Assembly: GCA_009911355.1 (NCBI GenBank) | Contig: QXXE01000029.1 | Location: 1-48,015 of the forward strand | Reading direction: 5' to 3' | DNA: 48,015 bases | Source: Clostridiaceae bacterium | GTDB taxonomy: Bacteria; Bacillota; Clostridia; Oscillospirales; Butyricicoccaceae | Shown here: piece after piece, positions 1 to 7,998 of the stretch | Numbering within the stretch: the stretch's first letter is position 1 | Layout: every line of letters begins with the position of its first letter | Notes under the pieces: generated by a model | What the model saw: the letters and a program-made list of their open reading frames with translations, nothing else | Database searches by the model: none | Told to the model about the DNA's origin: nothing | Translations under genes and position numbers: made by a program

Positions 1-220
1 GCAGCATCATCCGCCTCTTGTGTCCAGATTCTTCCATCACCCGCTGCTTTCCTATCTTTACCTGCGGAAGTAATATTCTACAATAAATCAGCAGCGAATT
101 CCGCGGACTCCTGTTGGTTTTGACGAGACGCACCTCGCTGACGCGGAAGTAATGCATATTGCAGGCTTGGTGCGTATAAACACCGTTCGGAATAGCCAGA
201 TACACTTCAGCTGACTGCAC
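1..220 (-). pseudogene. Possible remnant of an AbiEi-type antitoxin (partial, runs off the left edge)
   Basis: An open minus-strand frame runs from a GTG at 220 to the window edge (about 73 codons). Its start reads EVYLAIPNGVYTHQ followed by MHYFRVSEVRLV. This resembles the middle part of AbiEi antitoxins (type IV toxin-antitoxin, 'transcriptional regulator of viral defense system'), where a VWLAIPxG strand is followed by an LRFxRFS strand. The expected N-terminal winged helix is absent (a TAA lies three codons before the GTG) and the sequence after residue 30 no longer fits the family, so I read it as a decayed or truncated copy. A cognate AbiEii toxin, if any, would lie beyond the left edge. 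Weak call based on remembered family pattern only; it may be a chance open frame. Confidence 0.3.
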
Positions 221-476
221 AAATTATGGTGATATATATCCGGCCAAATCGGCGAGCATACCGAACAAAGCGGATTGTTTTGCGATTTTCAACTCTTGAT
301 CCGCATCAATGCGCTTGCAAAGCGCCGCAAACCATGTTATACTATATCAACTGTAAACAGGCGGGCGTTGCTGCCTGCCAAAGAAAGATACCCACATTCA
401 AAGATTTTGCTGGGTTGCCAGCCAAAGTGGACTGCGGGGCGAAAGCATACGTATTCGCAGTAACGTTGCACGCTTT
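221..476. other. Intergenic, no gene recognised
   Basis: I see no supported coding region here. The several overlapping open frames that continue into the repeat at 477-672 exist on both strands and in several frames because the repeat is GC-rich. A TATACTATAT-like stretch near 339-348 could be a promoter -10 for the downstream genes but has no clear -35. Confidence 0.4.
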
Positions 477-672
477 CCCGCCCGCAGGCGACGAGAGGGA
501 TTCCAAAGGGACGAGTCCCTTTGGCGCTGTCCGCGCAGGACGCCTGCCCGGCGAGGGCAGCCCCCGTCCCGCCCGCAGGCGGCGAGAGGGATTCCAAAGG
601 GACGAGTCCCTTTGGCGCTGTCCGCGCAGGACGCCCGCCCGGCGAGGGCGACCCCCGTCCCGCCCGCAGGCG
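477..672 (+). repeat. Dispersed GC-rich modular repeat, two tandem 91-bp copies plus partial third
   Basis: CCCGCCCGCAGGCG begins at 477, 568 and 659, an exact 91-bp period. Each full unit continues with a hairpin cassette containing the palindrome AAAGGGACGAGTCCCTTT, then GCGCTGTCCGCGCAGGAC and a GGCGAGGGC tail. The same modules recur at 14904, 20565, 25331, 38440 and 47889. Open frames on both strands through this block are products of the repeat, not genes. Confidence 0.9.
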
Positions 673-740
673 ACAGGCAGACGACAATAAAACCCGGCGT
701 TCACGGGTATCAAACTGCAAAGAAAAGGAGCGCATACAGA

Positions 741-1157
741 TTGGGCGACGCATTAGTATACCTGCGGAACCGGCAGGAAAACGGAGGCTATAACGGGATG
801 CACGGCCTGCACGTGGCAGCGGTCGGGGAGGGCTATGCCGAAGTGCTGCTCCCAGCAAGCGAAAAAATCCTGAACCCGCTGGGGGACGTCCACGGCGGCG
901 CAATCTACACCCTGTGCGACGTAGCAGCCGGTACGGCAGCAGCTTCCCGCGGGCGGGTTGGCGTGACGCTGTCAGCCAACGTCAACTACCTGCGTCCGGG
1001 GCGCGCCGGAGAAGCGCTCACTGCGGTAACAAAAGAAATCAAGCACGGGCGGCAGACCGCTGTCTATGAGGTCGAGGTTACACAGGGCGCGCGCGCCATC
1101 GCATCGGCGGTCTTTACGATGTTTTACGTCGACCGCGAGCTCAAAACACTCCCATGA
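741..1157 (+). CDS. PaaI/YbgC-type hotdog thioesterase
   Basis: A 138-residue hotdog-fold protein predicted to hydrolyse acyl-CoA thioesters in the cytosol. The family signature is clear: NPLGDVHGGAIYTLCDVAAG (HGG with the catalytic Asp that follows) near residues 50-70, then the VNYLRPGRAGE strand and a C-terminal AVFTMFYVDRE strand. Length is normal for PaaI-type enzymes. I chose the TTG at 741 because AAAGGAG lies 10 bases before it and the extra N-terminal helix fits the family; an ATG at 798 with GGAGG at 783-787 is a credible shorter start. The next gene overlaps the stop by ATGA, so it is cotranscribed with mutY. Substrate cannot be told from sequence; the PaaI role in phenylacetate breakdown is not implied. 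Confidence 0.85.
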   Translation: MGDALVYLRNRQENGGYNGMHGLHVAAVGEGYAEVLLPASEKILNPLGDVHGGAIYTLCDVAAGTAAASRGRVGVTLSANVNYLRPGRAGEALTAVTKEIKHGRQTAVYEVEVTQGARAIASAVFTMFYVDRELKTLP

Positions 1158-2185
1158 CAGCAGAAAACATCACCGCGCCGCTTCTTGCCTGGTACGAGTC
1201 CGCCCAGCGCGACCTGCCATGGCGGCACACGCGCGACCCCTACCGCATCTGGGTAAGCGAGGTCATGCTTCAGCAGACCCGTGTAGAAGCTGTGCGCGGC
1301 TATTACGAACGTTTCTTGCAGGCGCTGCCCGACGTGCAGGCGCTCGCGCAAGCGGAGGAACCGGTTTACCTGAAACTCTGGGAAGGGCTGGGCTATTACA
1401 GCCGGGTGCGCAACCTGCACCGCGCGGCAGTAATGGTCTGCGAAGAATACGGCGGGGAATTCCCGGCCAGTTCCGCACAGCTGCGCAAACTGCCCGGGAT
1501 CGGCGATTACACAGCGGGGGCGGTTGCGTCGATCGCTTTCGGGGAGCGCGTCCCGGCAGTCGACGGCAATGTCCTGCGGGTCGTGACACGGCTCTGGGAC
1601 GACAGCCGCCCGGTCAGTGACCCCAAGGTGCGCGCGGCGCTGCGGGAGCAGGTCGCAGCGTTGGTCCCGGAAGCCGCACCAGGAGCTTTCAACCAAGCAC
1701 TGATGGAGCTTGGCGCAACGGTCTGCGTGCCAAACGGCGCGCCGCACTGTGCAGACTGCCCGCTGTCGCACCTGTGCGAAGGCTTCCGGCTGGGCACAGC
1801 GGCAGGGCTGCCGGTAAAAGCATCCAAAAAGCCCCGGCGCATTGAGGAACGGACCGTTTTCCTGCTGCGGTGCGGGGAGCTCGTGGCGCTCCGCCGCCGC
1901 CCGGAAGCGGGGCTGCTGGGCGGCATGTGGGAGTTTCCCGCAGCGGAGGAAGCGCTCGCCCCAGCCGCCGCCCGCGGGCAGCTTGCCGCTTGGGGGCTCG
2001 AAACGGGCCAGCTTTTGTCGCTCCGGCCCGCGAAGCATATCTTTACGCACATCGAATGGCACATGACAGGCTATTACGCGGCATGCACCGCCCCAGTGGG
2101 CGGCTTTACCTGGGCCACGCTGCCGCAGCTGCGGGAGGATTACACCCTCCCGTCGGCATTCCGCAGCTTCCTTGCAGTGCTGTAG
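1154..2185 (+). CDS. mutY: A/G-specific adenine glycosylase MutY
   Basis: A 343-residue base-excision repair enzyme that removes adenine mispaired with 8-oxoguanine. Visible marks: SEVMLQQTRV with catalytic Glu36, the helix-hairpin-helix LPGIGDYTAGAVASIAFG near 113-130, catalytic Asp137 in VDGNVLRV, and the 4Fe-4S loop CVPNGAPHCADCPLSHLC with spacing C-x7-C-x2-C-x5-C, one residue longer in the first interval than the E. coli enzyme, a form I recall from other Clostridia. The C-terminal part (RRRPEAGLLGGMWEFPA) is the Nudix-like 8-oxoG recognition domain. It starts inside the thioesterase stop (ATGA), so translation is probably coupled. The next gene is another DNA glycosylase, which suggests a small DNA repair unit. 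Confidence 0.97.
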   Translation: MTAENITAPLLAWYESAQRDLPWRHTRDPYRIWVSEVMLQQTRVEAVRGYYERFLQALPDVQALAQAEEPVYLKLWEGLGYYSRVRNLHRAAVMVCEEYGGEFPASSAQLRKLPGIGDYTAGAVASIAFGERVPAVDGNVLRVVTRLWDDSRPVSDPKVRAALREQVAALVPEAAPGAFNQALMELGATVCVPNGAPHCADCPLSHLCEGFRLGTAAGLPVKASKKPRRIEERTVFLLRCGELVALRRRPEAGLLGGMWEFPAAEEALAPAAARGQLAAWGLETGQLLSLRPAKHIFTHIEWHMTGYYAACTAPVGGFTWATLPQLREDYTLPSAFRSFLAVL

Positions 2186-2225
2186 CTTTGCGGCTGCGCC
2201 AGCAGCCGGAACGGAGGGGGACACC

Positions 2226-2717
2226 ATGCTTGAAAAGGTCTGGCACACGCTGCCGCCGCTTTATGACGGGCACTCGCGCGTCCTCATCCTGGGGACAATG
2301 CCGAGCCCCAAATCGCGCGAAGCCGGGTTTTACTACGCCCATCCGCAGAACCGCTTCTGGCGGGTGCTTCCGGCGGTGCTGGGCGAGCCGCCCCCGGAGG
2401 GCATCGCGGGACGGCGCGAAATGTGCCTGCGCCGCGGCGTCGCGCTGTGGGACGTGCTGCGCACCTGCGAGATCGAGGGCGCGGCCGACGCCGCGATCCG
2501 CTCCCCGGAGCCCAACGACCTCCCCTGGCTGCTTGCACAGGCGGAGATCCGCGCGATTTTCGCGACCGGCGCAAAGGCGGCAGAGCTCTATCAAAAACTC
2601 ATCCTTCCGCAGACCGGCAGGCCGATTGTCCGCCTGCCCTCGACCAGCCCGGCAAACGCGGCGTGGACGCTGGAAAGGCTCATCGAAAAATACATGGTTA
2701 TCAATGACTTCCTGTGA
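2226..2717 (+). CDS. DNA-deoxyinosine (hypoxanthine/uracil family) glycosylase
   Basis: A 163-residue member of the uracil-DNA glycosylase superfamily, closest to the hypoxanthine-DNA glycosylase group (family 6). Motif 1 reads LILGTMPSPKSREAGFYYAH with FWRVLPAVLG after it; the second active-site loop is RLPSTSPANA near residue 137. Family knowledge: these enzymes excise hypoxanthine formed by adenine deamination. The ATG at 2226 follows GGAGGGGG at 2213-2220; a longer upstream open frame would overlap mutY without a ribosome site. It lies 40 bases after mutY, in the same direction, so both repair genes are probably on one transcript. Confidence 0.88.
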   Translation: MLEKVWHTLPPLYDGHSRVLILGTMPSPKSREAGFYYAHPQNRFWRVLPAVLGEPPPEGIAGRREMCLRRGVALWDVLRTCEIEGAADAAIRSPEPNDLPWLLAQAEIRAIFATGAKAAELYQKLILPQTGRPIVRLPSTSPANAAWTLERLIEKYMVINDFL

Positions 2718-2748
2718 AAGAAACAGCTGCGTTTTCACGCAGGATACC

Positions 2749-2800
2749 TCCCGGATACTTCGGAAACAATGCGTTTTTCGCGGCATCCGGGACTTTTTTG
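2749..2800 (+). terminator. Possible terminator after the glycosylase genes
   Basis: TCCCGGAT (2749-2756) pairs with ATCCGGGA (2785-2792), followed by CTTTTTT. The 28-base loop is long for a rho-independent terminator, so the call is moderate. The rest of 2718-2995 shows no gene. Confidence 0.45.
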
Positions 2801-2995
2801 CGCTTTTTTGCCCTTGTTGCAGAGCAACCCGGGGCATCTCTCGAAACAGCAGGGTTTTATGCCGGCCGTCCCCTGCCCTGCGCCGCCCCGAAAGGGTACC
2901 CTTTTAACAACACTCCCGGTAGAAGCAAAAGGCGGAATAAGGCGCATTTTATGTGATTCTGCAAATATTTTTTGACAAAAGTCACATGATTTTTG

Positions 2996-3024
2996 TTGAT
3001 ATTTGAAAATGGATATGGTAAAAT
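2996..3024 (+). promoter_or_regulatory. Promoter of the sugar-sensing operon
   Basis: TTGATA (2996-3001), 17-base spacer, TAAAAT (3019-3024). A second -35-like TTGACA lies at 2972. An inverted pair ATGTGA (2951-2956) / TCACAT (2982-2987) flanks the upstream -35 and could be a regulator site. Confidence 0.7.
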
Positions 3025-3067
3025 ATACAAAAGCAGAAGAAATTGAAGGTAAGGCGAAAGGGGAGCA

Positions 3068-4039
3068 ATGTTGAAACGGAACTCGCTGCTGTACTACCTG
3101 CTTGCAGGTGCGCTCGCGGGCCTGCTGCTGGTCTTATTTTTATTCTTATACTTCCCACCCTATGACTATTCCTATCGGCAAACTGCGGACCGGCGCACCT
3201 TTGGCTCGGTGATGCAGACGCTGGCAGACCCATACTATGAAGCGGTCGACGACAAGCTGCGGGCATTGGCCGAAAGCAGGGGCGACGTCCTGATCTCGCG
3301 GGACGCGCGCCAGCACGCGGACAAGCAGCTCGAGCAGGTCTATGAACTGCTCGAACAGCAGCCCGACGGTATTTTTGTCAGCGCGGTCGACTGGGTACAG
3401 CTGGCCCCCGCGCTGGAAGCGGCGGAAAAGGCGGGCGTCCCCGTCGTTGCGCTGGACGCAGCCCCCGGGCTCCAGCACACCTCCGCGACCGTTTCGACCG
3501 ACCCGGACACCGCAGGGGCCCTGTGCGCGGAGGACCTCGCGGCGCGGCTGCCGCAGGCGCGGATCCTGGTGCTCGGGCAGCCCGGGAACCGCTATTCCGA
3601 CACCTTCGCCACCCGTTTCCGCGAAGCGCTGCCCGAGGGCTGCACCATCATTGGCGAGGGCGACGGCAGGCGGCAGCTTGCCGCATCCAGCCGGGTAGGC
3701 GACGAGCTGCTGGAAGCCTGCGGCGGCGAGGTGGACGCGGTCGTCGCGGTCAACGACCAGTCGGCGGTCGGCGCGCTCGCCGCGCTGGAACGGCGCGGAC
3801 TACAGGGAAAGGTGCTGGTTTACGGCATGGACGGCTCCCCCCAGGCGCGCGCCGCCATCCAAAAGGGGATGATGACCGGGACGGTCAACCGCGACCCCTA
3901 CCGGCTCGCCCAGCTTGCAGGCGACGCCATGTACGCCCTGCTTGATGACGGGGTGCTGGAAGAAAACGCAATGCATGTAGACGTTAAGCTGATTACCGAG
4001 GAAAATATTGGGCAGTATGAGTTAACAAGCTGGCAGTAG
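3068..4039 (+). CDS. Membrane-anchored type-1 periplasmic sugar-binding protein (RbsB/XylF-like)
   Basis: A 323-residue protein with one N-terminal hydrophobic segment (about residues 8-28) and no lipobox Cys, so it is likely anchored and facing outward rather than released. The rest is a type-1 periplasmic binding domain: DPYYEAVDDKLRALAE near 54, DGIFVSAVDW near 100, VVALDAAP near 125, then VDAVVAVNDQSAVGALAALE and YGMDGSPQARAAIQKG in the second lobe. It opens an operon followed directly by a kinase and response regulator, and no permease or ATPase is present. By analogy with the clostridial XylFII-LytS-YesN arrangement I infer that it hands a ligand signal to the kinase; the ligand is unknown. 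Confidence 0.85.
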   Translation: MLKRNSLLYYLLAGALAGLLLVLFLFLYFPPYDYSYRQTADRRTFGSVMQTLADPYYEAVDDKLRALAESRGDVLISRDARQHADKQLEQVYELLEQQPDGIFVSAVDWVQLAPALEAAEKAGVPVVALDAAPGLQHTSATVSTDPDTAGALCAEDLAARLPQARILVLGQPGNRYSDTFATRFREALPEGCTIIGEGDGRRQLAASSRVGDELLEACGGEVDAVVAVNDQSAVGALAALERRGLQGKVLVYGMDGSPQARAAIQKGMMTGTVNRDPYRLAQLAGDAMYALLDDGVLEENAMHVDVKLITEENIGQYELTSWQ

Positions 4040-4087
4040 CGGCCCCGCGCCGCGGGCTGCCGGAATACCGGGAAAGGAGGGGGCGGC

Positions 4088-5392
4088 ATGGCCCTGGAGG
4101 ACAAGCGGGTCCAGCAGATGCTTTTACAGATGATGTCTGCGCTGAATTTCGTAATCATCATTTTCCTTTCCATGACCATCGGCCTCACCGCCGAGCGCAT
4201 CGCCAAAAGCGGGCAGGCGCGCGCTTTTTTCGACCGGATCAGCGCCGTCCCTTATTCCCCCCGGCTGCTGCCGCTTTTCGCCGTTTCCCTGTTCCTGCTC
4301 CTGCTCGCCGTGATGGCGCTGGCGCAGCGCCCCGGCGCCGAGCCGCGCAAACAGCATACCTGCGCCGCAGCTGCCGTTGCGCTTGTGCTCGCGCTGCTTG
4401 GCCTGCTGCGGCTGAGCTATTCCGGCATCGTGCTGCTGGTCGCGGCCCGGTTCCTCAGCCTGTTCGAATCGCGCCGGGAGCAGACGGTGTTCATCGGCGC
4501 GATGACCATCCTGTTCCTGTGCAGCGATTACGACCTGATCAGCCTGCAAATACCGATGGTATCCTTCCAGGAATACCTTTTTTACTACAATGCCAATACC
4601 GCAAACCTGCTGCTTTCCATGAAGAATGTGCTGGTTTCGATCAACATGCTGCTGTTTATCACGGTCATTGTCCAGATGTCGCTCCAGCGCTCGGCGGAAC
4701 ACGAGAAGGTGATCCGCCTGAACCGCGAGCTCGGCGAGGCAAACCAGCGCATCATGTCCTATGCCATTGAGAGCGAGCGCACGGCCGCCACCTCCGAACG
4801 CAACCGGCTTGCCCGTGAGATCCATGACTCGATCGGGCATGTCCTGACCGGCATTTCCGCCGGGCTGGACGCCTGCATCACCCTTGCGGGGCATTCGCCC
4901 GAAAAAGTCAAGCCGCAGCTGGAAATGCTTGCCGGGCTTTCCCGGCAGGGGCTTCAGGACGTGCGCCGCTCGGTCCATGCGCTGGAAGCCGAAAAGGCAG
5001 AGGATTACAGCATCCACGAGGCCCTGTTCAAGATGGCGCACGACACTGAAGCCGCAACAGGCGTGCAGATCACGGTGGAAAGCGTACTGGACCAGCTGGA
5101 ACTGCAAATAGACGAAGCGGATACCGTATACCGCATTGTGCAGGAAAGCATGACAAATGCCATCAAGCACGGGCAGGCAGGCAAGATCCACGTCCGCATC
5201 AAGCTGGAAGGCCGCTGGCTGGTGGTCCTCGTGCATGACAACGGGCTGGGCTGCGAGGGCTTCCAAAAAGGCTTCGGCCTACGGCATATGGAGGAACGGG
5301 TCGCCCTGCTGGGCGGCAGGCTGCGCATGAAGAGCCTGCACGGGTTTACCGTAATGGCGCGGCTGAAAATCAGATGGAGGGATGAACGATGA
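4088..5392 (+). CDS. Sensor histidine kinase, HisKA_3 (NarX/LiaS type)
   Basis: A 434-residue membrane kinase. Roughly the first 200 residues hold about six hydrophobic segments, an integral membrane sensor region with no large extracellular domain. A short coiled linker leads to the dimerisation/phosphoacceptor helix ERNRLAREIHDSIGHVLTG with His246, then the HATPase domain with N-box QESMTNAIKHG, G1 DNGLGC and G2 GFGLRHMEERV. GGAGG sits just before the ATG. The stop overlaps the regulator start (ATGA). Because the outer face is small, the neighbouring anchored binding protein is the likely ligand-sensing partner (inference). Confidence 0.93.
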   Translation: MALEDKRVQQMLLQMMSALNFVIIIFLSMTIGLTAERIAKSGQARAFFDRISAVPYSPRLLPLFAVSLFLLLLAVMALAQRPGAEPRKQHTCAAAAVALVLALLGLLRLSYSGIVLLVAARFLSLFESRREQTVFIGAMTILFLCSDYDLISLQIPMVSFQEYLFYYNANTANLLLSMKNVLVSINMLLFITVIVQMSLQRSAEHEKVIRLNRELGEANQRIMSYAIESERTAATSERNRLAREIHDSIGHVLTGISAGLDACITLAGHSPEKVKPQLEMLAGLSRQGLQDVRRSVHALEAEKAEDYSIHEALFKMAHDTEAATGVQITVESVLDQLELQIDEADTVYRIVQESMTNAIKHGQAGKIHVRIKLEGRWLVVLVHDNGLGCEGFQKGFGLRHMEERVALLGGRLRMKSLHGFTVMARLKIRWRDER

Positions 5393-6063
5393 TCAAAGTG
5401 CTGATTGCGGACGACCAGGAGCTGATCCGCCAGAGTTTGCAGATTGTCCTGAATGCCTGCGAGGATATCGAGGTCGTCGCGACTGCCCAGAATGGGCGGG
5501 AGGTGCTTGCCGCCGTCCGGCGCACCTCGCCGGACGTGGTGCTGATGGATATCCGGATGCCCGAGATGGACGGCATCCAGTGTACGAAAATTTTGAAGGA
5601 AAACGACCCGGGGCTGCGCATCCTGGTACTGACCACCTTTGACGACGACCAATTTGTCTACCAGGCGCTCAAGCATGGGGCGTGCGGCTACTTGCTCAAG
5701 GGCGTGTCGATGGAGGAGCTCGCCAACGCCGTCCGCACGGCGGCAAAGGGCGGCTCGATGATCCACCCGACCGTCGCGTCAAAGGTGCTGCGGCTGTTCG
5801 CGCAGATGGCGCAGAGCGACCTGCGCATTGAGGTCGCGGCGGGCGGCGCGGAGGAGCTCGGGCGCACCGAGCGGCGCATTGTCGAGCAGGTCGGGCGCGG
5901 CCTGTCCAACCGGGAGATCGCGCAGGTGCTTGGGCTGTCCGAGGGGACGGTGCGCAATTACCTGAGTACCATTTTGGGCAAGCTGGGCCTGCGCGACCGC
6001 ACACAGCTTGCAATCTGGTCGGTGCAGACCGGCTTTGCCGCCGGGAAGCACCTGGCGCCATGA
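5389..6063 (+). CDS. NarL/FixJ-family response regulator
   Basis: A 224-residue cytosolic regulator with an N-terminal receiver (acidic pair Asp8-Asp9, phosphoacceptor Asp54 in VVLMDIRMPEMDG, conserved T/K region LVLTTFDDDQF and LKGVS) and a C-terminal LuxR-type helix-turn-helix with GLSNREIAQVLGLSEGTVRNY. It overlaps the kinase gene by four bases and the following binding-protein gene by four bases (ATGA), so the three are translationally coupled. Target promoters are not evident; one may be its own operon. Confidence 0.94.
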   Translation: MIKVLIADDQELIRQSLQIVLNACEDIEVVATAQNGREVLAAVRRTSPDVVLMDIRMPEMDGIQCTKILKENDPGLRILVLTTFDDDQFVYQALKHGACGYLLKGVSMEELANAVRTAAKGGSMIHPTVASKVLRLFAQMAQSDLRIEVAAGGAEELGRTERRIVEQVGRGLSNREIAQVLGLSEGTVRNYLSTILGKLGLRDRTQLAIWSVQTGFAAGKHLAP

Positions 6064-7349
6064 GCGCGCGGCGCGGCGCCCTGCTGCTGGCAGCGGGGGC
6101 GTGCTGTGCGGCGGCCCTGCTGCTGCTCGGGCTGCGGCAGGAGGAAACCGTTCTGCGGCTTGGCCTCTATGTGGGCAGCGACTGGGACGCGCCCTACAGC
6201 GATTATTATGATATGGCGGACGCGGCGGTTGCCCGGTTTGAGGAAGCGCACCCTGGGGTGCGGGTGGAATATGTAAGCGGCGTCCGGCAGGAGGACTATT
6301 CGGAATGGCTGGCGGCGCAGGCGCTGACCGGGCGGCTGCCGGATGTGTTCCTGGTGCTGGATTCCGATTTCCAGCGGTATATTTCGATCGGCGCGCTGGC
6401 CGAGCTCGATCAATTCGCGGCGCGCGACAAAGGCTTTTCCCCGGAGAAATACTACCCTGCGGCGTTTGAGGCGGGGAAGATGGGGGACAAGCTATATGCC
6501 CTGCCCATCCAAAGCGCGACAACGATGATGTTCTACAACAAAACGCTGCTGGAAGCGGCCGGCATCGACCCGCCGGGGCAGGACTGGACGTGGGACACGT
6601 TTTATGAGATCTGCAAGCAGGTGACCAATCCCGACGCAGGCTGCCCGTCCGGCCAGTCGGGCTGCTACGGCTACCAATGGGAGTACGCAGTCGCGTCCAA
6701 TGGCGCGGAAGCGGTCGACAAGGCGGGCACGGAGTGCTATTTTGACGACATCCGGGTCGAGGAAGCGGTGCGGTTCTGCCGCAGGCTTTACCAGCTGGAC
6801 GGGGGGCACCGGACGACCGAGCAGGACTTCCTCGACGGGCGGGTCGCGTTCCGGGTGATGAACCTGACCGATTACCGGATGATGGAATATTACCCGCTGG
6901 GGCTGCTGGGGCAGCAGAACTTTGAATGGGGGTATCTGCGGATGCCCGCGGGGCCGCAGGGCGGGAATATCTCCTGCCTGGAAACGCGGGTGGCGGCGGT
7001 AAGCGCGCGCAGCCCCCATAAGGACCTGGCGTGGGAGCTGCTGACGCTGCTCAGCTACGACCCCGAAGTACAGAGCGTGCTTTACGAAGGCTCGGAAGGC
7101 ACGGCCGTGCTGCGCATTGACGAATGGGACAAGGAGCTGTACGCGCACGCGGCGGCAGAGCTGCGGCTGGACGCGGAGCTTTTAGACCAGGTTATGGATG
7201 AAGCGGTAGAGCTCCCCAAGTATGAGACCTACCGGCAGACGCTGGGGATTGCGGACGAACGCCTGGCTTCGGTGTTTTACGGGGACGCGGATATTTCAGC
7301 AACGCTGATGGCGCTCCAACGGGAAATCCTCGCCTATCTCCGCAGCTGA
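6060..7349 (+). CDS. Family-1 extracellular solute-binding protein, membrane-anchored, no permease nearby
   Basis: A 429-residue MalE/SBP_bac_1-type protein with an N-terminal hydrophobic segment (residues 7-24). The fold is recognisable from ARFEEAHPGVRVEYV, GRLPDVFLVLDSDF, KLYALPIQSATTMMFYNKTLLEAAGI and WTWDTFYEICKQV. CC occurs in the signal region (GACCAA), but the surrounding residues are not a convincing lipobox, so the anchor could be either a lipid or the helix. Instead of permease genes it has a kinase and regulator upstream, so I infer a sensory rather than transport role: a second, distinct ligand sensor for the same kinase, or feedback on the system. The ligand is probably a sugar or oligosaccharide by family. 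Confidence 0.87.
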   Translation: MSARRGALLLAAGACCAAALLLLGLRQEETVLRLGLYVGSDWDAPYSDYYDMADAAVARFEEAHPGVRVEYVSGVRQEDYSEWLAAQALTGRLPDVFLVLDSDFQRYISIGALAELDQFAARDKGFSPEKYYPAAFEAGKMGDKLYALPIQSATTMMFYNKTLLEAAGIDPPGQDWTWDTFYEICKQVTNPDAGCPSGQSGCYGYQWEYAVASNGAEAVDKAGTECYFDDIRVEEAVRFCRRLYQLDGGHRTTEQDFLDGRVAFRVMNLTDYRMMEYYPLGLLGQQNFEWGYLRMPAGPQGGNISCLETRVAAVSARSPHKDLAWELLTLLSYDPEVQSVLYEGSEGTAVLRIDEWDKELYAHAAAELRLDAELLDQVMDEAVELPKYETYRQTLGIADERLASVFYGDADISATLMALQREILAYLRS

Positions 7350-7455
7350 CGTGGGATGCGCGGGCCCGTCCCTGCAAGGTTTTCCACAATCACCGAAAAA
7401 GTTGTTTTTTCAGCATTTTTCCAGCATCGGTAATTTATGACATCTATAGGCATAG

Positions 7456-7469
7456 TGAAACCGGTTTCA
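7456..7469. promoter_or_regulatory. Perfect 14-bp cre-like palindrome (LacI/CcpA-family operator)
   Basis: TGAAACCGGTTTCA is fully palindromic and satisfies the catabolite-responsive element consensus TGWAANCGNTNWCA at every fixed position. It lies 107 bases after the sensory operon and about 100 bases before the promoter at 7546, so the controlled gene is unclear. Confidence 0.6.
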
Positions 7470-7545
7470 TTACAGCTGTCACGTGAATTGGAAAAAATGC
7501 ACAATAACCTCTTTTTGAAAAAAATAAATTGGGTTGTTCTGCCTA

Positions 7546-7573
7546 TTGAAAAGCGCTGCCAATGCGGTATAAT
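7546..7573 (+). promoter_or_regulatory. Promoter of the small zinc-ribbon gene
   Basis: TTGAAA (7546-7551), 16-base spacer, TATAAT (7568-7573). Transcription would start near 7580, leaving a leader of about 110 bases before the ATG at 7690. Confidence 0.75.
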
Positions 7574-7689
7574 GCAATCAACAAAGCAAAACAGCCACTG
7601 AAACAAGGCTGATACCGGAACAGAAAAAACGCAGTTCAGGATGCTGCGGGCAACGTAAGACTTCTATCGGAACGAGGAGGCACCGAATC

Positions 7690-7890
7690 ATGCTTTACGA
7701 CGTGACCTTCCGGTGTGGTCATACAAGAATGGTGAACCTCATCGGACAATATGAAGAACGGCAGCGGAAAATGCTGCGCTACAACAATTTTGTGATTTGC
7801 CCGGACTGCCAGGCAGCCCACGCAGCCGCGCCCGCCCGCCCAACAGGTTCGCCGTGGGTGGAAGCCGGCCGGATGCGCCCCCATCATTAA
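7690..7890 (+). CDS. Small zinc-ribbon-like protein of unknown function
   Basis: A 66-residue protein with a CGH near residue 9 and CPDC near residue 37, the paired Cys/His pattern of short zinc-ribbon proteins common in Clostridia (RCGH...R..K......CPDC). GAGGAGG at 7673-7680 supports the ATG. It has its own promoter and is followed by a strong hairpin, so it looks monocistronic. The tail after residue 45 is Ala/Pro rich and poorly conserved in appearance. No function can be assigned. Confidence 0.7.
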   Translation: MLYDVTFRCGHTRMVNLIGQYEERQRKMLRYNNFVICPDCQAAHAAAPARPTGSPWVEAGRMRPHH

Positions 7891-7925
7891 TTTGCCAGTT
7901 TCTCCTTTTCACGTATCTTCCATAT

Positions 7926-7978
7926 AGCGGAAGGCTCTTGTATGGGTTTCGTCTCCCCATGCAGGGGCCTTTCGCTAT
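7926..7978 (+). terminator. Imperfect hairpin after the zinc-ribbon gene
   Basis: TAGCGGAAGG near 7926 pairs with CCTTTCGCTA ending near 7978, with a smaller stem inside the loop. There is no U-run, so it may be an RNA structure rather than a terminator. Confidence 0.35.
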
Positions 7979-7998
7979 CCCGGGGAGCTTTCGGAAGG

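Noticed and set aside
477-672. CRISPR-like array
   Set aside because: Units are 91 bp and identical throughout with no unique spacers; there are no cas genes in the window.
226-793. Overlapping open frames of 90-190 residues on both strands
   Set aside because: They exist in several frames at once because they run through the 91-bp GC-rich tandem repeat; none has a ribosome site or family resemblance.
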